A stretch of DNA of 64,000 nucleotides from Bradyrhizobium sp. CCH5-F6 (lineage in GTDB: Bacteria > Pseudomonadota > Alphaproteobacteria > Rhizobiales > Xanthobacteraceae). Positions within the stretch are counted from its first letter, which is position 1, and each line of letters starts with the position of its first letter. The notes under the pieces are model-generated. The model saw only the letters and a program-made list of their open reading frames with translations. It was not told the DNA's origin and searched no databases. Made by a program: the position numbers and the translations under genes. Location of the stretch: NCBI RefSeq assembly GCF_001556045.1, contig NZ_LSIC01000078.1, forward strand, positions 62,001 to 126,000. The letters are read 5' to 3'. Below, piece by piece: positions 9,601-17,254 of the stretch.

Positions 9601-11283
9601 AGCATCGTTGCCGGTCCCGACCTGCTCGATGACGGTGCCGCCCGACGTCGCGACTGTGGGCTTGTCGTTCGTCCCCGTGATCGTGATGGTGATCGGGACG
9701 AATCTGGACTCGGGGCTCACCGAGAAATTGGTGTCGACGCGGACCATGTAGGTCAGCGTCACGGTTTCGCCGGCCGCGAGGAAGTCGAAGACTTTGTCGG
9801 GGATCGTGTAGGTCCAGACCGCCGAGCCGTTGTTCTCGTTGGCGGGATCGGCAACGACGCCGATCTGGATCTGCGTCGCCGCGATGCTCTGCTTCTGAAG
9901 CGCGGTGAGCGAGCCGGTGACGTCCTGCTGGCCCGCGTTCTTGTAGACATAGTTCGGCGCCTCGGCGAGGCTCACGCTCACCGTCGGCCGGTCGCCGAGG
10001 TTTTGATCGACGAATCTGATCAGGCCCGAAATCGTATCAGCCTGCGTGTCGCCGGTGGTGTCCGCGCGTTCGGTCAGCCCGAACGCCGTCTTCACATTGC
10101 CGCCGAGGTCGAAGCTTTGCACGATCGGCTGGCCGGGAATACGGCCGACGGAGGTCGGGGAATTGCCGGGCCCCTCGGATGCCGGCGGGTTGAGGTTCAC
10201 GAAGGTCGGGGTGGCAGAGTAACCCGACGCCGTCTTGAAGATCAGACCTTCGCCGAACGGCGTGATGGTGTCGGTGAAGTTCGTGGTCAGCTTGGTATTG
10301 GTGTTGTTGTCGGTGAACTTCAGCGTGAACACGTCCGTGATCAGCTTCTGCACTTCCGGCGACATCAGCGCATTGGTGATCGAGACGTTGCCGCCGCTGA
10401 TCTGGATCATCTGGCCGGCCTGGTTGACCGTCGCGATCGGCAGCAGCGTGATCTTGTCGAACAGGATGTAGGAGCCGGTCGTGCCGTTCGGCTCGACCAG
10501 CACCTGGAAGCTCGCCTGCGGCTGCGGATCGCCGCCACCGGCGGGAATGACGAAGTTGATCTGGGTCAGCACCGCCGTGCCGCGAATGCCCATGGTCGCG
10601 ACCGGCGTGTCGACCTTCATGTCGCCGTGCTTGGCGGTCTCGCCGGCGACGAAGGTGATGGTGCCCGCAATCAGGCTGAGCAGCGAGGAGTTGCTCGACC
10701 CATTGGGGTCGTAGACCATCTCGTTCAGCACCATCCGCGCATTGGAGGACAGGCCGAACACGGTGCCGTCGATGAAGGTGATGCCGAGCGTCGAATCGGA
10801 GCCGGTCGAGACCACGTCGCCCTTCTCGACATTGTCGCCGTTGTTCAGGATGACGGACACGCCATTGCGGATCGCGGTCGCGCTGCCGGAGAGTTTCGTG
10901 ACGTGACCGATGACCTGGGCCGCTGCGGCGCCGGGTGCAGCCTGCGCAACCTGGACGTGGCCGGTGAGGGCGTTGACGATGTCGCCGGTGAGGTGGGCGC
11001 CGTCGGGCGAGGCGATGGCGGCGCGCTTGTCCCCCCTGAAATAATCGTGAACCACGAACTCATGACCTTCGTGGGACAGCACGAGATCGAGGCCGGCGCG
11101 CTTGAACTCGCCGTTGAAGATCAGGTTGGGGTCGGGAACAACGAACGCCCCATCAGGCACATGGCCGTGCCCCTTGGCGATGAAGGGCTTGGCCATCAAG
11201 GAATCGGCGGGAGCATAGGCGGACGAGCCGGAACCCTGGCCGTCCAAGGAAATCGCGGCGTCGAATTTGCCAGCGTAATTCAA
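6607..11283 (-). CDS. Giant FecR-domain / VCBS-repeat exported protein with RTX-like C-terminus
   Basis: A 1558-residue predicted surface or secreted protein. Residues 1-110 form a conserved-looking N-terminal segment (FNGEFKRAGLDLVLSHEGHE). An Ala-rich linker (AQAAPGAAAA) leads to a FecR-like domain at about 120-265 (NNGDNVEKGDVVSTGSDS, DTPVATMGIRGTAV). From about 430, VCBS/cadherin-like units follow, each ending in ITGTNDAPT-like motifs; a block of four ~136-residue repeats spans about 690-1240. The C-terminus (DVLFGTGHQDQFVFAANSNH, then a short hydrophobic end) resembles type I secretion signals. No Sec signal is seen. The start is TTG; no ATG or GTG lies between the upstream in-frame stop and it, and no strong ribosome site is visible, so ATG at residue 30 is an alternative. 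Only two cysteines occur (841, 1224). Confidence 0.85.
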   Translation of the reverse strand: MNYAGKFDAAISLDGQGSGSSAYAPADSLMAKPFIAKGHGHVPDGAFVVPDPNLIFNGEFKRAGLDLVLSHEGHEFVVHDYFRGDKRAAIASPDGAHLTGDIVNALTGHVQVAQAAPGAAAAQVIGHVTKLSGSATAIRNGVSVILNNGDNVEKGDVVSTGSDSTLGITFIDGTVFGLSSNARMVLNEMVYDPNGSSNSSLLSLIAGTITFVAGETAKHGDMKVDTPVATMGIRGTAVLTQINFVIPAGGGDPQPQASFQVLVEPNGTTGSYILFDKITLLPIATVNQAGQMIQISGGNVSITNALMSPEVQKLITDVFTLKFTDNNTNTKLTTNFTDTITPFGEGLIFKTASGYSATPTFVNLNPPASEGPGNSPTSVGRIPGQPIVQSFDLGGNVKTAFGLTERADTTGDTQADTISGLIRFVDQNLGDRPTVSVSLAEAPNYVYKNAGQQDVTGSLTALQKQSIAATQIQIGVVADPANENNGSAVWTYTIPDKVFDFLAAGETVTLTYMVRVDTNFSVSPESRFVPITITITGTNDKPTVATSGGTVIEQVGTGNDALDIITGTVTFTDVDLTDRPIVSAELSSTQPFKYLDAEGNDITATLTPEQLAAISAVKVPLTVVQGAGNGNNGTATWTYSVPDHLFDFLAEDEKLILNYVVQVDDGHGGIVSTPLTVSIDGADVNVEGTNDVPTIVEDDTDTTGGVTEDTSATLTANGTIAFNDPDLTDTHSASFVLKSTTSNAHLPGFNNGTSHIGTFALASVIESPGASSRGSVGWTFTLDNDDPVLQSLAMGQTITQVYTVTVDDHHGGTVTKDVTITITGTNDAPTITSDEDAAKGCVTEDAGLTLSIGGTLAIQDLDLIDVHTVDAVFTSSSVSSSLPGFGANTNIGTFTIDPSVLESNTDTNNGATLGWHFTLDNNNAVLQSLAQGQSITQVYTVTFKDNHNATVTQEVTVTINGANDAPTIISSAANAAGAVTEDSATLSIGGTLEIQDIDLIDTHTAEAVFKSATSNAQLPGFDGSIPLGTFTIDGDVAEFNTDTDNGASLGWHFTLDNSNAVLQSLAQGQTITQVYTVTFTDDHGAQVSQDVTVTINGVNDAPTITSGADDAAGAVTEDGATLSIGGTLEIQDLDLVDTHAAQAAFKSSSVSSALPGFGANAHIGTFTIDLSVLESSTDTSNNATLGWHFSLDNNDAVLQSLAQGQTITQVYTVTFTDNHGAQVCQDVTVTITGTNDAPTLADLHIGPLTDTAAADTFSDLTGQLSGADADSGETATLTYAVLNADHHAVTTVAGLYGSLTVNPDGSYSYVPDATAINALPEGSYADTFTVQTKDAHGATGTATLTVDVTGANDTTSAPVINIDQISVTQEGDQVFVHGISVSDADSAVDETFTLAATADSGTSVDPASTSDTLATVNSALQTLTYTDPGQSAATTDKVAITVTDGNGASDTVNLIFNLSEQGPVTLASTQSKDVLFGTGHQDQFVFAANSNHDVILDFEHGQDHIDLTAVVTTDIDAAWIAQHVAASGADTLITINATDTVLLKGVANVQASDFIVHA
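7570..9210 (-). repeat. Four tandem ~408-bp coding repeats (VCBS units)
   Basis: Within the giant exported-protein gene, a near-identical stretch encoding QSLAQGQTITQVYTVTF recurs near 7660, 8070, 8478 and 8888, a period of 405-411 bases (about 136 residues). Each unit also repeats LSIGGTLEIQDLDL and GWHFTLDN. The unit nearest the N-terminus is the most diverged; the other three are close copies. Such repeats are prone to unequal recombination and assembly collapse. Confidence 0.85.
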
Positions 11284-11328
11284 CCGGGCACCGTGAAAAG
11301 GGTTAAAATTTAAGTAAGTATCGCCTGC

Positions 11329-11342
11329 CTAAGCTTGCTTAG
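11329..11342. promoter_or_regulatory. Hyphenated inverted repeat upstream of VCBS gene
   Basis: CTAAGC and GCTTAG are exact inverted repeats around a TT centre, about 46 bases before the TTG start of the giant exported protein. Position and symmetry fit a repressor or activator half-site pair, or a small leader hairpin. The cognate protein is unknown. Confidence 0.35.
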
Positions 11343-11725
11343 CATTACCAAGTCCTTAGCGAAACCATCTATTGCTTGTGTGATTTCGGGTCACTTGGCC
11401 GCAAGAGCCTCCGCGGGGCGGCGCCTTCCCAGAGAAGGTGAAGACATATTTGAAGCATTTTGAAGTCGAAATCAGCTTAGATGCCTGCATTTCCCGCCAT
11501 CCCAAGTAATCGATCGTACAATTGATACAACAGATACTTGCGTCATCTTCCCTTCGTGATGCCCCGCAGCATCCTGCGGCAAACACGGAGCTAAATCTGT
11601 GACCTAACTAACAGAACCCGTGAAATAGCGGATTGTTAGCCATGGGGCGCAGAATCGGCCGCATCGCAACCTCTGCCTGCAAATGGCTCCATTTCGCGGC
11701 AGCGAGACCGCTCTAGCCTGCGAAT

Positions 11726-11739
11726 CGTAAAATTTTACG
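11726..11739. promoter_or_regulatory. Perfect 14-bp palindrome CGTAAAATTTTACG
   Basis: A fully self-complementary A/T-centred palindrome sits about 165 bases before the ATG of the LapG-like protease. It stands out in GC-rich DNA and has the size of a dimeric regulator's operator. No regulator is encoded next to it. Confidence 0.4.
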
Positions 11740-11902
11740 CAATTTGGCCAGGCCTGTTTCAGCCTGCCCTCCGGTTTCAGGACCCCTGCCGAGCGCGTTA
11801 AGCAGACCCAAACGGCCGATCTCGCACTATCTCCACGAAAGCAACAAAGCCCGGCACGTCGGATCGAGGGGGATCTCGCGAAGCCTGGGAAGGGGATGTC
11901 AG

Positions 11903-12634
11903 ATGGAGACCGCTGCTCGCTCGCGCGCCTGGCGCGCAATCCTTATCTTGTGCGGCTTGATCCTGCTCGGATCGGCCGCCGAGCTTCGTGCCGGCACGCT
12001 GCTGTCGCCCGGCGCCGGCATCCTCGTGCGCAAATCCGCCGAACCTTTCGGCGTGTTCGCCTTTGCCATCTCGTCCGGCGGCCTCCAGCAGAAATGGTCC
12101 GCGCTGAAAGACAAGCTCGACGACGACATGGTGCAGCTCGCGCTGTGCGACGGCGACCGGGACAATTGCGCATCCCCTGCGGCCCTGCAGCTGCTTGCCA
12201 TCGTCGACCAGGCCCGTGCCCGCGAGGGCCGCGCACGCCTCGGCGAGACCAACCGCGCCATCAATCTCGCCATCCACGCCGCCAATGACGGCACCGACGA
12301 CGTCTGGAGCCCGCCGCTTGCGACCTTCGCGCGCGGCGCCGGCGATTGCGAGGACTACGCCATCGCCAAGCTCGCCGCGCTGCGGCTGGCGGGAATTGCC
12401 GCGGAAGACCTCCGCATCGTCGTGGTGCGCGACACCCGCGCCGGCGAGGAGCACGCGATTGCCGCTGCACGGCTCGATGGCCAATGGCTGATGCTCGACA
12501 ATCGCCGCATGGCGATGGTCAAGGATGACGCGACCCGGAGCTACCAGCCGCTGTTCGTGCTCTACCGGTCGGCGGTGATGAAGTATGTCGACGAACCAGT
12601 ACAGGTCCCGATGGCGGTCGCCGAGGCGCACTGA
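11903..12634 (+). CDS. LapG-like periplasmic transglutaminase-type cysteine protease (BTLCP)
   Basis: A 243-residue protein of the bacterial transglutaminase-like cysteine proteinase family (peptidase C93, LapG group). The ATG at 11903 follows GGAAGGGG and opens a signal peptide (AILILCGLILLGSAAELRA). The catalytic triad is visible: Cys149 in GAGDCEDYAIAK, His184 in GEEHAIAA and Asp199 in LMLDNR. The DCED motif carries the acidic residues known to bind calcium in LapG. Characterised members cut the N-terminal region of giant type I-secreted adhesins. The nearest gene, divergent across a 620-bp gap, encodes such a giant repeat protein. No LapD homologue is in the window. Family assignment is firm; the substrate is inferred. 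Confidence 0.85.
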   Translation: METAARSRAWRAILILCGLILLGSAAELRAGTLLSPGAGILVRKSAEPFGVFAFAISSGGLQQKWSALKDKLDDDMVQLALCDGDRDNCASPAALQLLAIVDQARAREGRARLGETNRAINLAIHAANDGTDDVWSPPLATFARGAGDCEDYAIAKLAALRLAGIAAEDLRIVVVRDTRAGEEHAIAAARLDGQWLMLDNRRMAMVKDDATRSYQPLFVLYRSAVMKYVDEPVQVPMAVAEAH

Positions 12635-12803
12635 TCACGCTGTGGCCTTAGGGTTCGGATAGAGCGCAAGCGAGATCCTGGATTCTTGCCGCCAGCACCG
12701 GCGCACTGCTCTATCGCGGCTACGGATCTGCTCCCTCCAGAAACCCATTCCACCGCGCGATGCGGGACGCTAGCATTGCCCCGGCTTTGCGGGGGCGACT
12801 GGG

Positions 12804-13919
12804 ATGCGATTCATCGTGCTGTCCGTGCTTGCGCTGCTGGCATTGCCGGCGGCGCCCGCGTCCGCGCAATCCGATCGCACGATCGCCGACAGGCTGCCGC
12901 TGTTTGCCAAGAACAACTGCCAGAGGATTCGCGACCCCGCCAACCAATTATTCTGCGGTGACGCCGGGCTTGCCGCCGCCGCCGAGAAGCTGAGCGTGGC
13001 GGTCGAGGCGCGGCTCGCCCGCCTGCCCGATCGCCTGCCTGGGATCGAGGAGAATGCGATCTGGATCCGTCAGCGCAATCTCAGCTGCGGCATCGTCGGG
13101 CAGACCGCGATACGCGCCGACGATTTCGACCGGGTCAGGGCGTGCCTGCTCAAGGTCACCGAAGAGCGCGCCGCGATCGTGCGCGATCCGGATTTCGACT
13201 GCCTCGCCGCAAACACCGCAGCGGGCGCGCTGATCTGCGCGGACCCATCGCTGGCGGTCGCCGAAACCGAGCTCAACGGCCAGGTGCTCGGCCTGATCGG
13301 CAAGCTTGACCCGACCGCGGCGCGCTTTGCCTTTGCCGAATACGGGAGGTGGACGCGAGAGCGCGACCGCAAATGCAATCTGGTCGGCAAGGAGAACGTG
13401 CCGCTGCAAGAGCTGGAATCCGCAGAGGACTGTCTCGCCGACCAATTGAAGCGCAAGGCCGATGAAATCCGCGCGGCCAAAGGCGACCCCAAGAAGGTGT
13501 TCGGCCGGCAGGTCGCGGCCCGCTCGCCCGACACCGACGCAGTCGACTTCTGCGCCGCGCGAATCCACGCCGCCAATTCCTGCGGCAACTTCCTGCGGAT
13601 CAATCGCGTCTACGCGCTCGACAGCCAGGTCACCGAGCAGGAGGCGCAGGTCACGGGCGAGATCGAGATGGCCGTGCTGGCGCCATTCACCATGTGCAGC
13701 AAGGTCGCCTCCGCCTGCACCGGCACCTGCTGGGACGCGAGGACGGGCCGTCCGCAGCCGGGAGCCGGCAACAAGGAGCGCTCCGCAGAAGCCTTCAACG
13801 TCACGCGCCGCCTGAGGATCCAGCGGACTTTCGCCTTCTTGAAGGCCGCCGACGGCTGGCGCTGCCGGGAGGACGAGCTGGCCCCGGTGAATTCAGGGAC
13901 GGCGGACGGAGGATCGTAG
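12804..13919 (+). CDS. Exported LprI-like cysteine-rich protein
   Basis: A 371-residue exported protein. The signal peptide is MRFIVLSVLALLALPAAPAS before AQSDR. Two LprI-like (DUF1311) units follow: about 39-125 (NNCQRIRDPANQLFCGD) and 131-225 (FDCLAANTAAGALICADPSL), with paired cysteines typical of a disulfide-bonded periplasmic helical domain. The C-terminal third (about 240-360) has further Cys pairs and no recognised family. LprI-type domains include lysozyme inhibitors, but many rhizobial members have no known role. It has the same orientation as the LapG-like gene, 170 bases upstream. A palindromic repeat lies just after the stop. Confidence 0.7.
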   Translation: MRFIVLSVLALLALPAAPASAQSDRTIADRLPLFAKNNCQRIRDPANQLFCGDAGLAAAAEKLSVAVEARLARLPDRLPGIEENAIWIRQRNLSCGIVGQTAIRADDFDRVRACLLKVTEERAAIVRDPDFDCLAANTAAGALICADPSLAVAETELNGQVLGLIGKLDPTAARFAFAEYGRWTRERDRKCNLVGKENVPLQELESAEDCLADQLKRKADEIRAAKGDPKKVFGRQVAARSPDTDAVDFCAARIHAANSCGNFLRINRVYALDSQVTEQEAQVTGEIEMAVLAPFTMCSKVASACTGTCWDARTGRPQPGAGNKERSAEAFNVTRRLRIQRTFAFLKAADGWRCREDELAPVNSGTADGGS

Positions 13920-13956
13920 GTTCTCTGCACGCGCAACACTGTTCGTCAGGATAAGG

Positions 13957-14012
13957 CCCCCCTCACCCGGCTTCGCTCATGCGAAGCGCCCCTCTCCCGC
14001 AAGGGGAGAGGG
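13957..14012. repeat. Single-arm palindromic element between convergent genes
   Basis: Two small hairpins in tandem, CGGCTTCGCTCATGCGAAGCG and CTCTCCCGCAAGGGGAGAG, use the same words as the element at 457-612. It lies 37 bases after the + strand stop and 32 bases before the end of the - strand livK-like gene, so it may end transcription from both sides. Confidence 0.7.
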
Positions 14013-14044
14013 TGCACCGTTCGTGCCGTGAGAGCCGCCCTTCG

Positions 14045-15244
14045 TCAAAACATCAGATTGTCCTTCACCAGCACCCAGCGGCCGCCCTTGACTTGCTGCA
14101 CCTGGGTGATGGTGTTGGCGAGGTGATCGGTCTTGGAGAACTTGGTCGGCGGCGAGTTGAAGATGTCGAGGAACTTCTCGCCCGACTCGAGGGAATCGAG
14201 CATCTTCTGGCCCGTGAGCTCCTTGCCCGCCTTGTTCGCGTAGAACGCAAACGTCATCACCGCATTGTAGCCGATGATCGCCTGCGTGTTGGCGTCGGTG
14301 CCAAACATCTTCTTGTAGTTGACGAGCCAATCCTTCACCTTGCCCTTGGCGGTGTCCTCATAAGGAATCTCGAAGCCGCTGGCGGCATAGAGACCCTCGA
14401 CGGTTTCCTTGCCCAGCGCCGGAACCTCCATCACGTTGGTGGGCGTGGCACCGAGGAAGGTGACGTCCCAGCCGAGCTTCTTGGCTTCGGACATCGCCCC
14501 GATGGTTTCGCGGAGCACGGTGCCGAGCACGACGAGGTCGCAGCCATCTGACTTCATCTTGGCGATCTGCGCGCTGAAATCGGAGGCGCCACGCTTGTAG
14601 CTCGTGACCGACGCCGGCTGCGTCTTCATGGCGGTCAGCTGCTGATTGAAGCCGTCGAGCACGTTCTTCCCGTACTCGTCGTCCTGATGCATGATGCACG
14701 GCTTCTTGAAGCCCTTCCACTCCATCATGTATTTCAGCGCGGCCCGCGTGCTCTCGACGTATGGCAGCAGGTTGTTGAACTTCAATCGTTCCTGCGGCTT
14801 GGCTGGATCGAACTTGAAGGTGAACTCGGCCGCCGTCAGCGGGAAGAGCTGCAGGACGCCGGCGTCGAAGAGGATGTCCTGCGCGGCGAGCACTGTCGGC
14901 GATCCCATCGGTCCGACCATTGCGAAGATCTTGTCGCGCTCGATCAGCTTTTGCGAAGCCAACACGGCCTTTTTCGGGTCATAGCCGCTGTCCTCGACGA
15001 CCAGCCGAATCTTGCGACCGTTGATCCCACCGGACGCATTGATCTCCTCAGCCGCCATCTTCATGCCGTTTGCGACCGGGACGCCCCAGCCCTTGATCGG
15101 ACCCGACAGGTCCTGATGGGTGCCGATGACGATCTCGGTCGCCGAGATGCCTTCGTTGGTGACCTTGGTTTGCGCTGCGGCCGGCAAACAGGTGAGGGCC
15201 ACAGCGCCCACCGCAAGGCCGAACGTCCTGAACGATTTCGACAT
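14045..15244 (-). CDS. Branched-chain-type ABC transporter substrate-binding protein (LivK-like)
   Basis: A 399-residue periplasmic binding protein of the Leu/Ile/Val-binding (Peripla_BP_6) family. The signal peptide is MSKSFRTFGLAVGAVALTCL, cleaved after PAAAQ. Family motifs include EIVIGTHQDLSGPIKGWGVP, AAEEINASGGINGRKIRLVV and DSGYDPKKAVLASQKLI. It is the last gene of a - strand run livH-livM-livG-livF-ligase-livK, 80 bases after the acyl-CoA synthetase stop. The ligase neighbour suggests a carboxylic acid ligand rather than an amino acid; this is inference. Confidence 0.9.
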   Translation of the reverse strand: MSKSFRTFGLAVGAVALTCLPAAAQTKVTNEGISATEIVIGTHQDLSGPIKGWGVPVANGMKMAAEEINASGGINGRKIRLVVEDSGYDPKKAVLASQKLIERDKIFAMVGPMGSPTVLAAQDILFDAGVLQLFPLTAAEFTFKFDPAKPQERLKFNNLLPYVESTRAALKYMMEWKGFKKPCIMHQDDEYGKNVLDGFNQQLTAMKTQPASVTSYKRGASDFSAQIAKMKSDGCDLVVLGTVLRETIGAMSEAKKLGWDVTFLGATPTNVMEVPALGKETVEGLYAASGFEIPYEDTAKGKVKDWLVNYKKMFGTDANTQAIIGYNAVMTFAFYANKAGKELTGQKMLDSLESGEKFLDIFNSPPTKFSKTDHLANTITQVQQVKGGRWVLVKDNLMF

Positions 15245-15324
15245 TGACGTCTCCTCTCCTCAAGGCCCGTGTTGTACGAAGGGCGGGGCCATGGCTCCTT
15301 CGCTTTCTCGAGTTTGCAGGCGCC

Positions 15325-17163
15325 TCACGCCACCGCGCGCTCGCGATACATCGCCTCGATCTCGGCGGCGTAGCGCTTGTTCACGAAGCCGCGCTTCAGC
15401 TTCATGGTCGGCGTCAGCTCCTCGTCCTCGGGACTGAGCTGCCGCTCGATCAGGTAGAATCTCTTGATGGTCTCGACGCGGGCGAAATTGGCATTGACCG
15501 CTTCGATCTCGCGCCAGATCAGGTGCTGGATCTCCGTCGCCCGGCACAGGCTGGCATAATTGGTGAACGGAATGTCGTGGTCCTGGGCGAACTTCTCCAC
15601 GTTCTCCTGGTCGATCATCACGAGGCAGGTGAGGTACGGCCGCTTGTCGCCGATCACCACGGCATCCGAGATGTAGGGCGAGAACTTGAGCTGGTTCTCG
15701 ATCTCGGAAGGCGTGATGTTCTTGCCGCCGGAGGTGATGATGATGTCCTTCATCCGGTCGGTGATCCGGACGAAGCCCTCGTTGTCGATGGTGCCGACGT
15801 CGCCGGTATGCAGCCAGCCGCGAGCATCGATGGTCTCGGCGGTCTTCTCGGGCTGATTCAGGTAGCCCATGAACAGGAAGTCGCCCTTGATCAGGATCTC
15901 CCCCTCGGGCGACAGCGCGACCTCGCCCCAGGGTACCGCGGTGCCGACCGAGCCGAGCTTGATTCTTTCCGCCGGCATCATGGTGGCGACGCCGCAATTC
16001 TCGGTCTGGCCGTAGACCTCGTGCATGTCGATGCCGAGCGCCAGATACCAGCGGATCAGCTCCGGTGCGATCGGCGCCGCGCCAGTGAAGGCGATGCGGC
16101 AGCGGTCGAGCCCGATCATGCGGCGAATGTTGCGGAATGCGACCTGGTAGGCAATGCGATTGGCGATGCGTAGCGACAGCGGCGGTGCCCTGCCCTCGAC
16201 CCTGCACTCGACCATACGGTAGCCGATGGCGATGGCGCGGCGATAGACCCATTGCTGGAGCGGCGTCGCGTCCTTCAGCGCGATGGTGATGGCGGAATGG
16301 AATTTTTCCCAGACCCGCGGCACCGCCAGGAAGATGGTGGGCTGCACCTCCCGCAAATTGTCCGGCACCGTCTCCGTACTCTCGGCAAAATTCATCACCG
16401 AGCCCAGCGCGACCGAGATGTAATAACCCCCGATGCGCTCGGCGACGTGGCAGAGCGGCAGGAAGATCAGGCGGTCTTCGTCCTCTCTTGCCGGGATGAA
16501 GTCGTTGGCGTGCCGCATCTGGTGTGTGACGCTGCGGTTGGCGTGCATCGCCCCCTTGGGCGGGCCCGTCGTGCCGGACGTATAGACGAGGATCGCGAGA
16601 TCGTCGGCGCCGCGGCAGTCGATCATCTCCTGCCACAGCGCTTCGCGGCCGACCATGTGGTTGCGGCCGAGCGCGCGAAGCTCGTCGAGCGACATCACCA
16701 TGTCGTCGCAGAAGCCGCTGAGGCCCTCCATGTCGAACACGATGATCTTCTGCAAGGACGGACAACGTGCGCGGCAGGTGAGAATCTTGTCGAGCTGCTC
16801 CTCGTCCTCGGCGAAGATCACCTTGGTGCGGGAATCGTTGACGAGATACTCGACCTGGGACGAGGAATCGGTCGGATAGATTCCGGAGGAGACGCCGCCG
16901 GCGCACAGGATGCCCATATCGGCATGGACCCATTCCGGGACGGCATTCGCGACGATGGAGGCGACGTCGCCGGGCATGAAGCCGATCGCGCGAAGCGCGT
17001 AGGCGATCTCCTTCGATATCTCCAGCCATTCGCGCCAGCTCGTCGGCTGCCAGATGCCGAACTTCTTCTCGCGGATCGCCGGCCTGTCGCCCCGCGTCTC
17101 GGCGGCGCGCAAAAAGCTCTTCGCGATCGTATCAGCGACCGTCAGCACCGCCGGTCGGGCCAT
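15325..17163 (-). CDS. Long-chain-type acyl-CoA synthetase (AMP-forming) within liv operon
   Basis: A 612-residue ANL-superfamily ligase of the FadD15/COG1022 type, which activates a carboxylic acid through an acyl-AMP to acyl-CoA. The ATP-binding P-loop is ILVYTSGTTGPPKGAM (about residues 200-215). The A5-like motif is EVYGQTENCG, the A7/A8 region is GWLHTGDVGTID and RITDRMKDIIITSGGKNITP, and a C-terminal Lys region (TPTMKLKRGFVNKRY) follows. It lies between livF and livK, with gaps of 91 and 80 bases, so imported substrate is probably thioesterified at once. Substrate unknown: fatty, aromatic or alicyclic acid. Confidence 0.9.
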   Translation of the reverse strand: MARPAVLTVADTIAKSFLRAAETRGDRPAIREKKFGIWQPTSWREWLEISKEIAYALRAIGFMPGDVASIVANAVPEWVHADMGILCAGGVSSGIYPTDSSSQVEYLVNDSRTKVIFAEDEEQLDKILTCRARCPSLQKIIVFDMEGLSGFCDDMVMSLDELRALGRNHMVGREALWQEMIDCRGADDLAILVYTSGTTGPPKGAMHANRSVTHQMRHANDFIPAREDEDRLIFLPLCHVAERIGGYYISVALGSVMNFAESTETVPDNLREVQPTIFLAVPRVWEKFHSAITIALKDATPLQQWVYRRAIAIGYRMVECRVEGRAPPLSLRIANRIAYQVAFRNIRRMIGLDRCRIAFTGAAPIAPELIRWYLALGIDMHEVYGQTENCGVATMMPAERIKLGSVGTAVPWGEVALSPEGEILIKGDFLFMGYLNQPEKTAETIDARGWLHTGDVGTIDNEGFVRITDRMKDIIITSGGKNITPSEIENQLKFSPYISDAVVIGDKRPYLTCLVMIDQENVEKFAQDHDIPFTNYASLCRATEIQHLIWREIEAVNANFARVETIKRFYLIERQLSPEDEELTPTMKLKRGFVNKRYAAEIEAMYRERAVA

Positions 17164-17254
17164 GCGTCTCTCCTCCTTGTCGCCTGCCTCCGCTGCCTGC
17201 CTTGCCGGCGGTCTTTGTTGCGGATGGCAAGCTCATCCTACTGCCAGCTCGTTC

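Larger units (their letters stand above)
11284..11902. other. Long divergent intergenic region between VCBS gene and LapG-like gene
   Basis: About 620 bases lie between two divergent gene starts, with no convincing coding sequence. It holds a hyphenated inverted repeat at 11329-11342 (CTAAGC-TT-GCTTAG), 46 bases before the VCBS start, and a perfect 14-base palindrome at 11726-11739. The part near 11280-11360 is A/T-rich relative to the coding DNA. Short open frames here are Arg/Cys-rich and lack family features, so I left them out. Confidence 0.6.

Noticed and set aside
7867..11313. Very long plus-strand open frame (about 1148 codons)
   Set aside because: It lies antisense to the VCBS gene, is Arg/Gly/Asp-rich with no recognisable domains, and results from codon bias of the repeat protein.
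11356..11939. Two short minus-strand frames in the VCBS/LapG gap
   Set aside because: Arg/Cys-rich composition, no ribosome site and overlap with likely promoter sequence.
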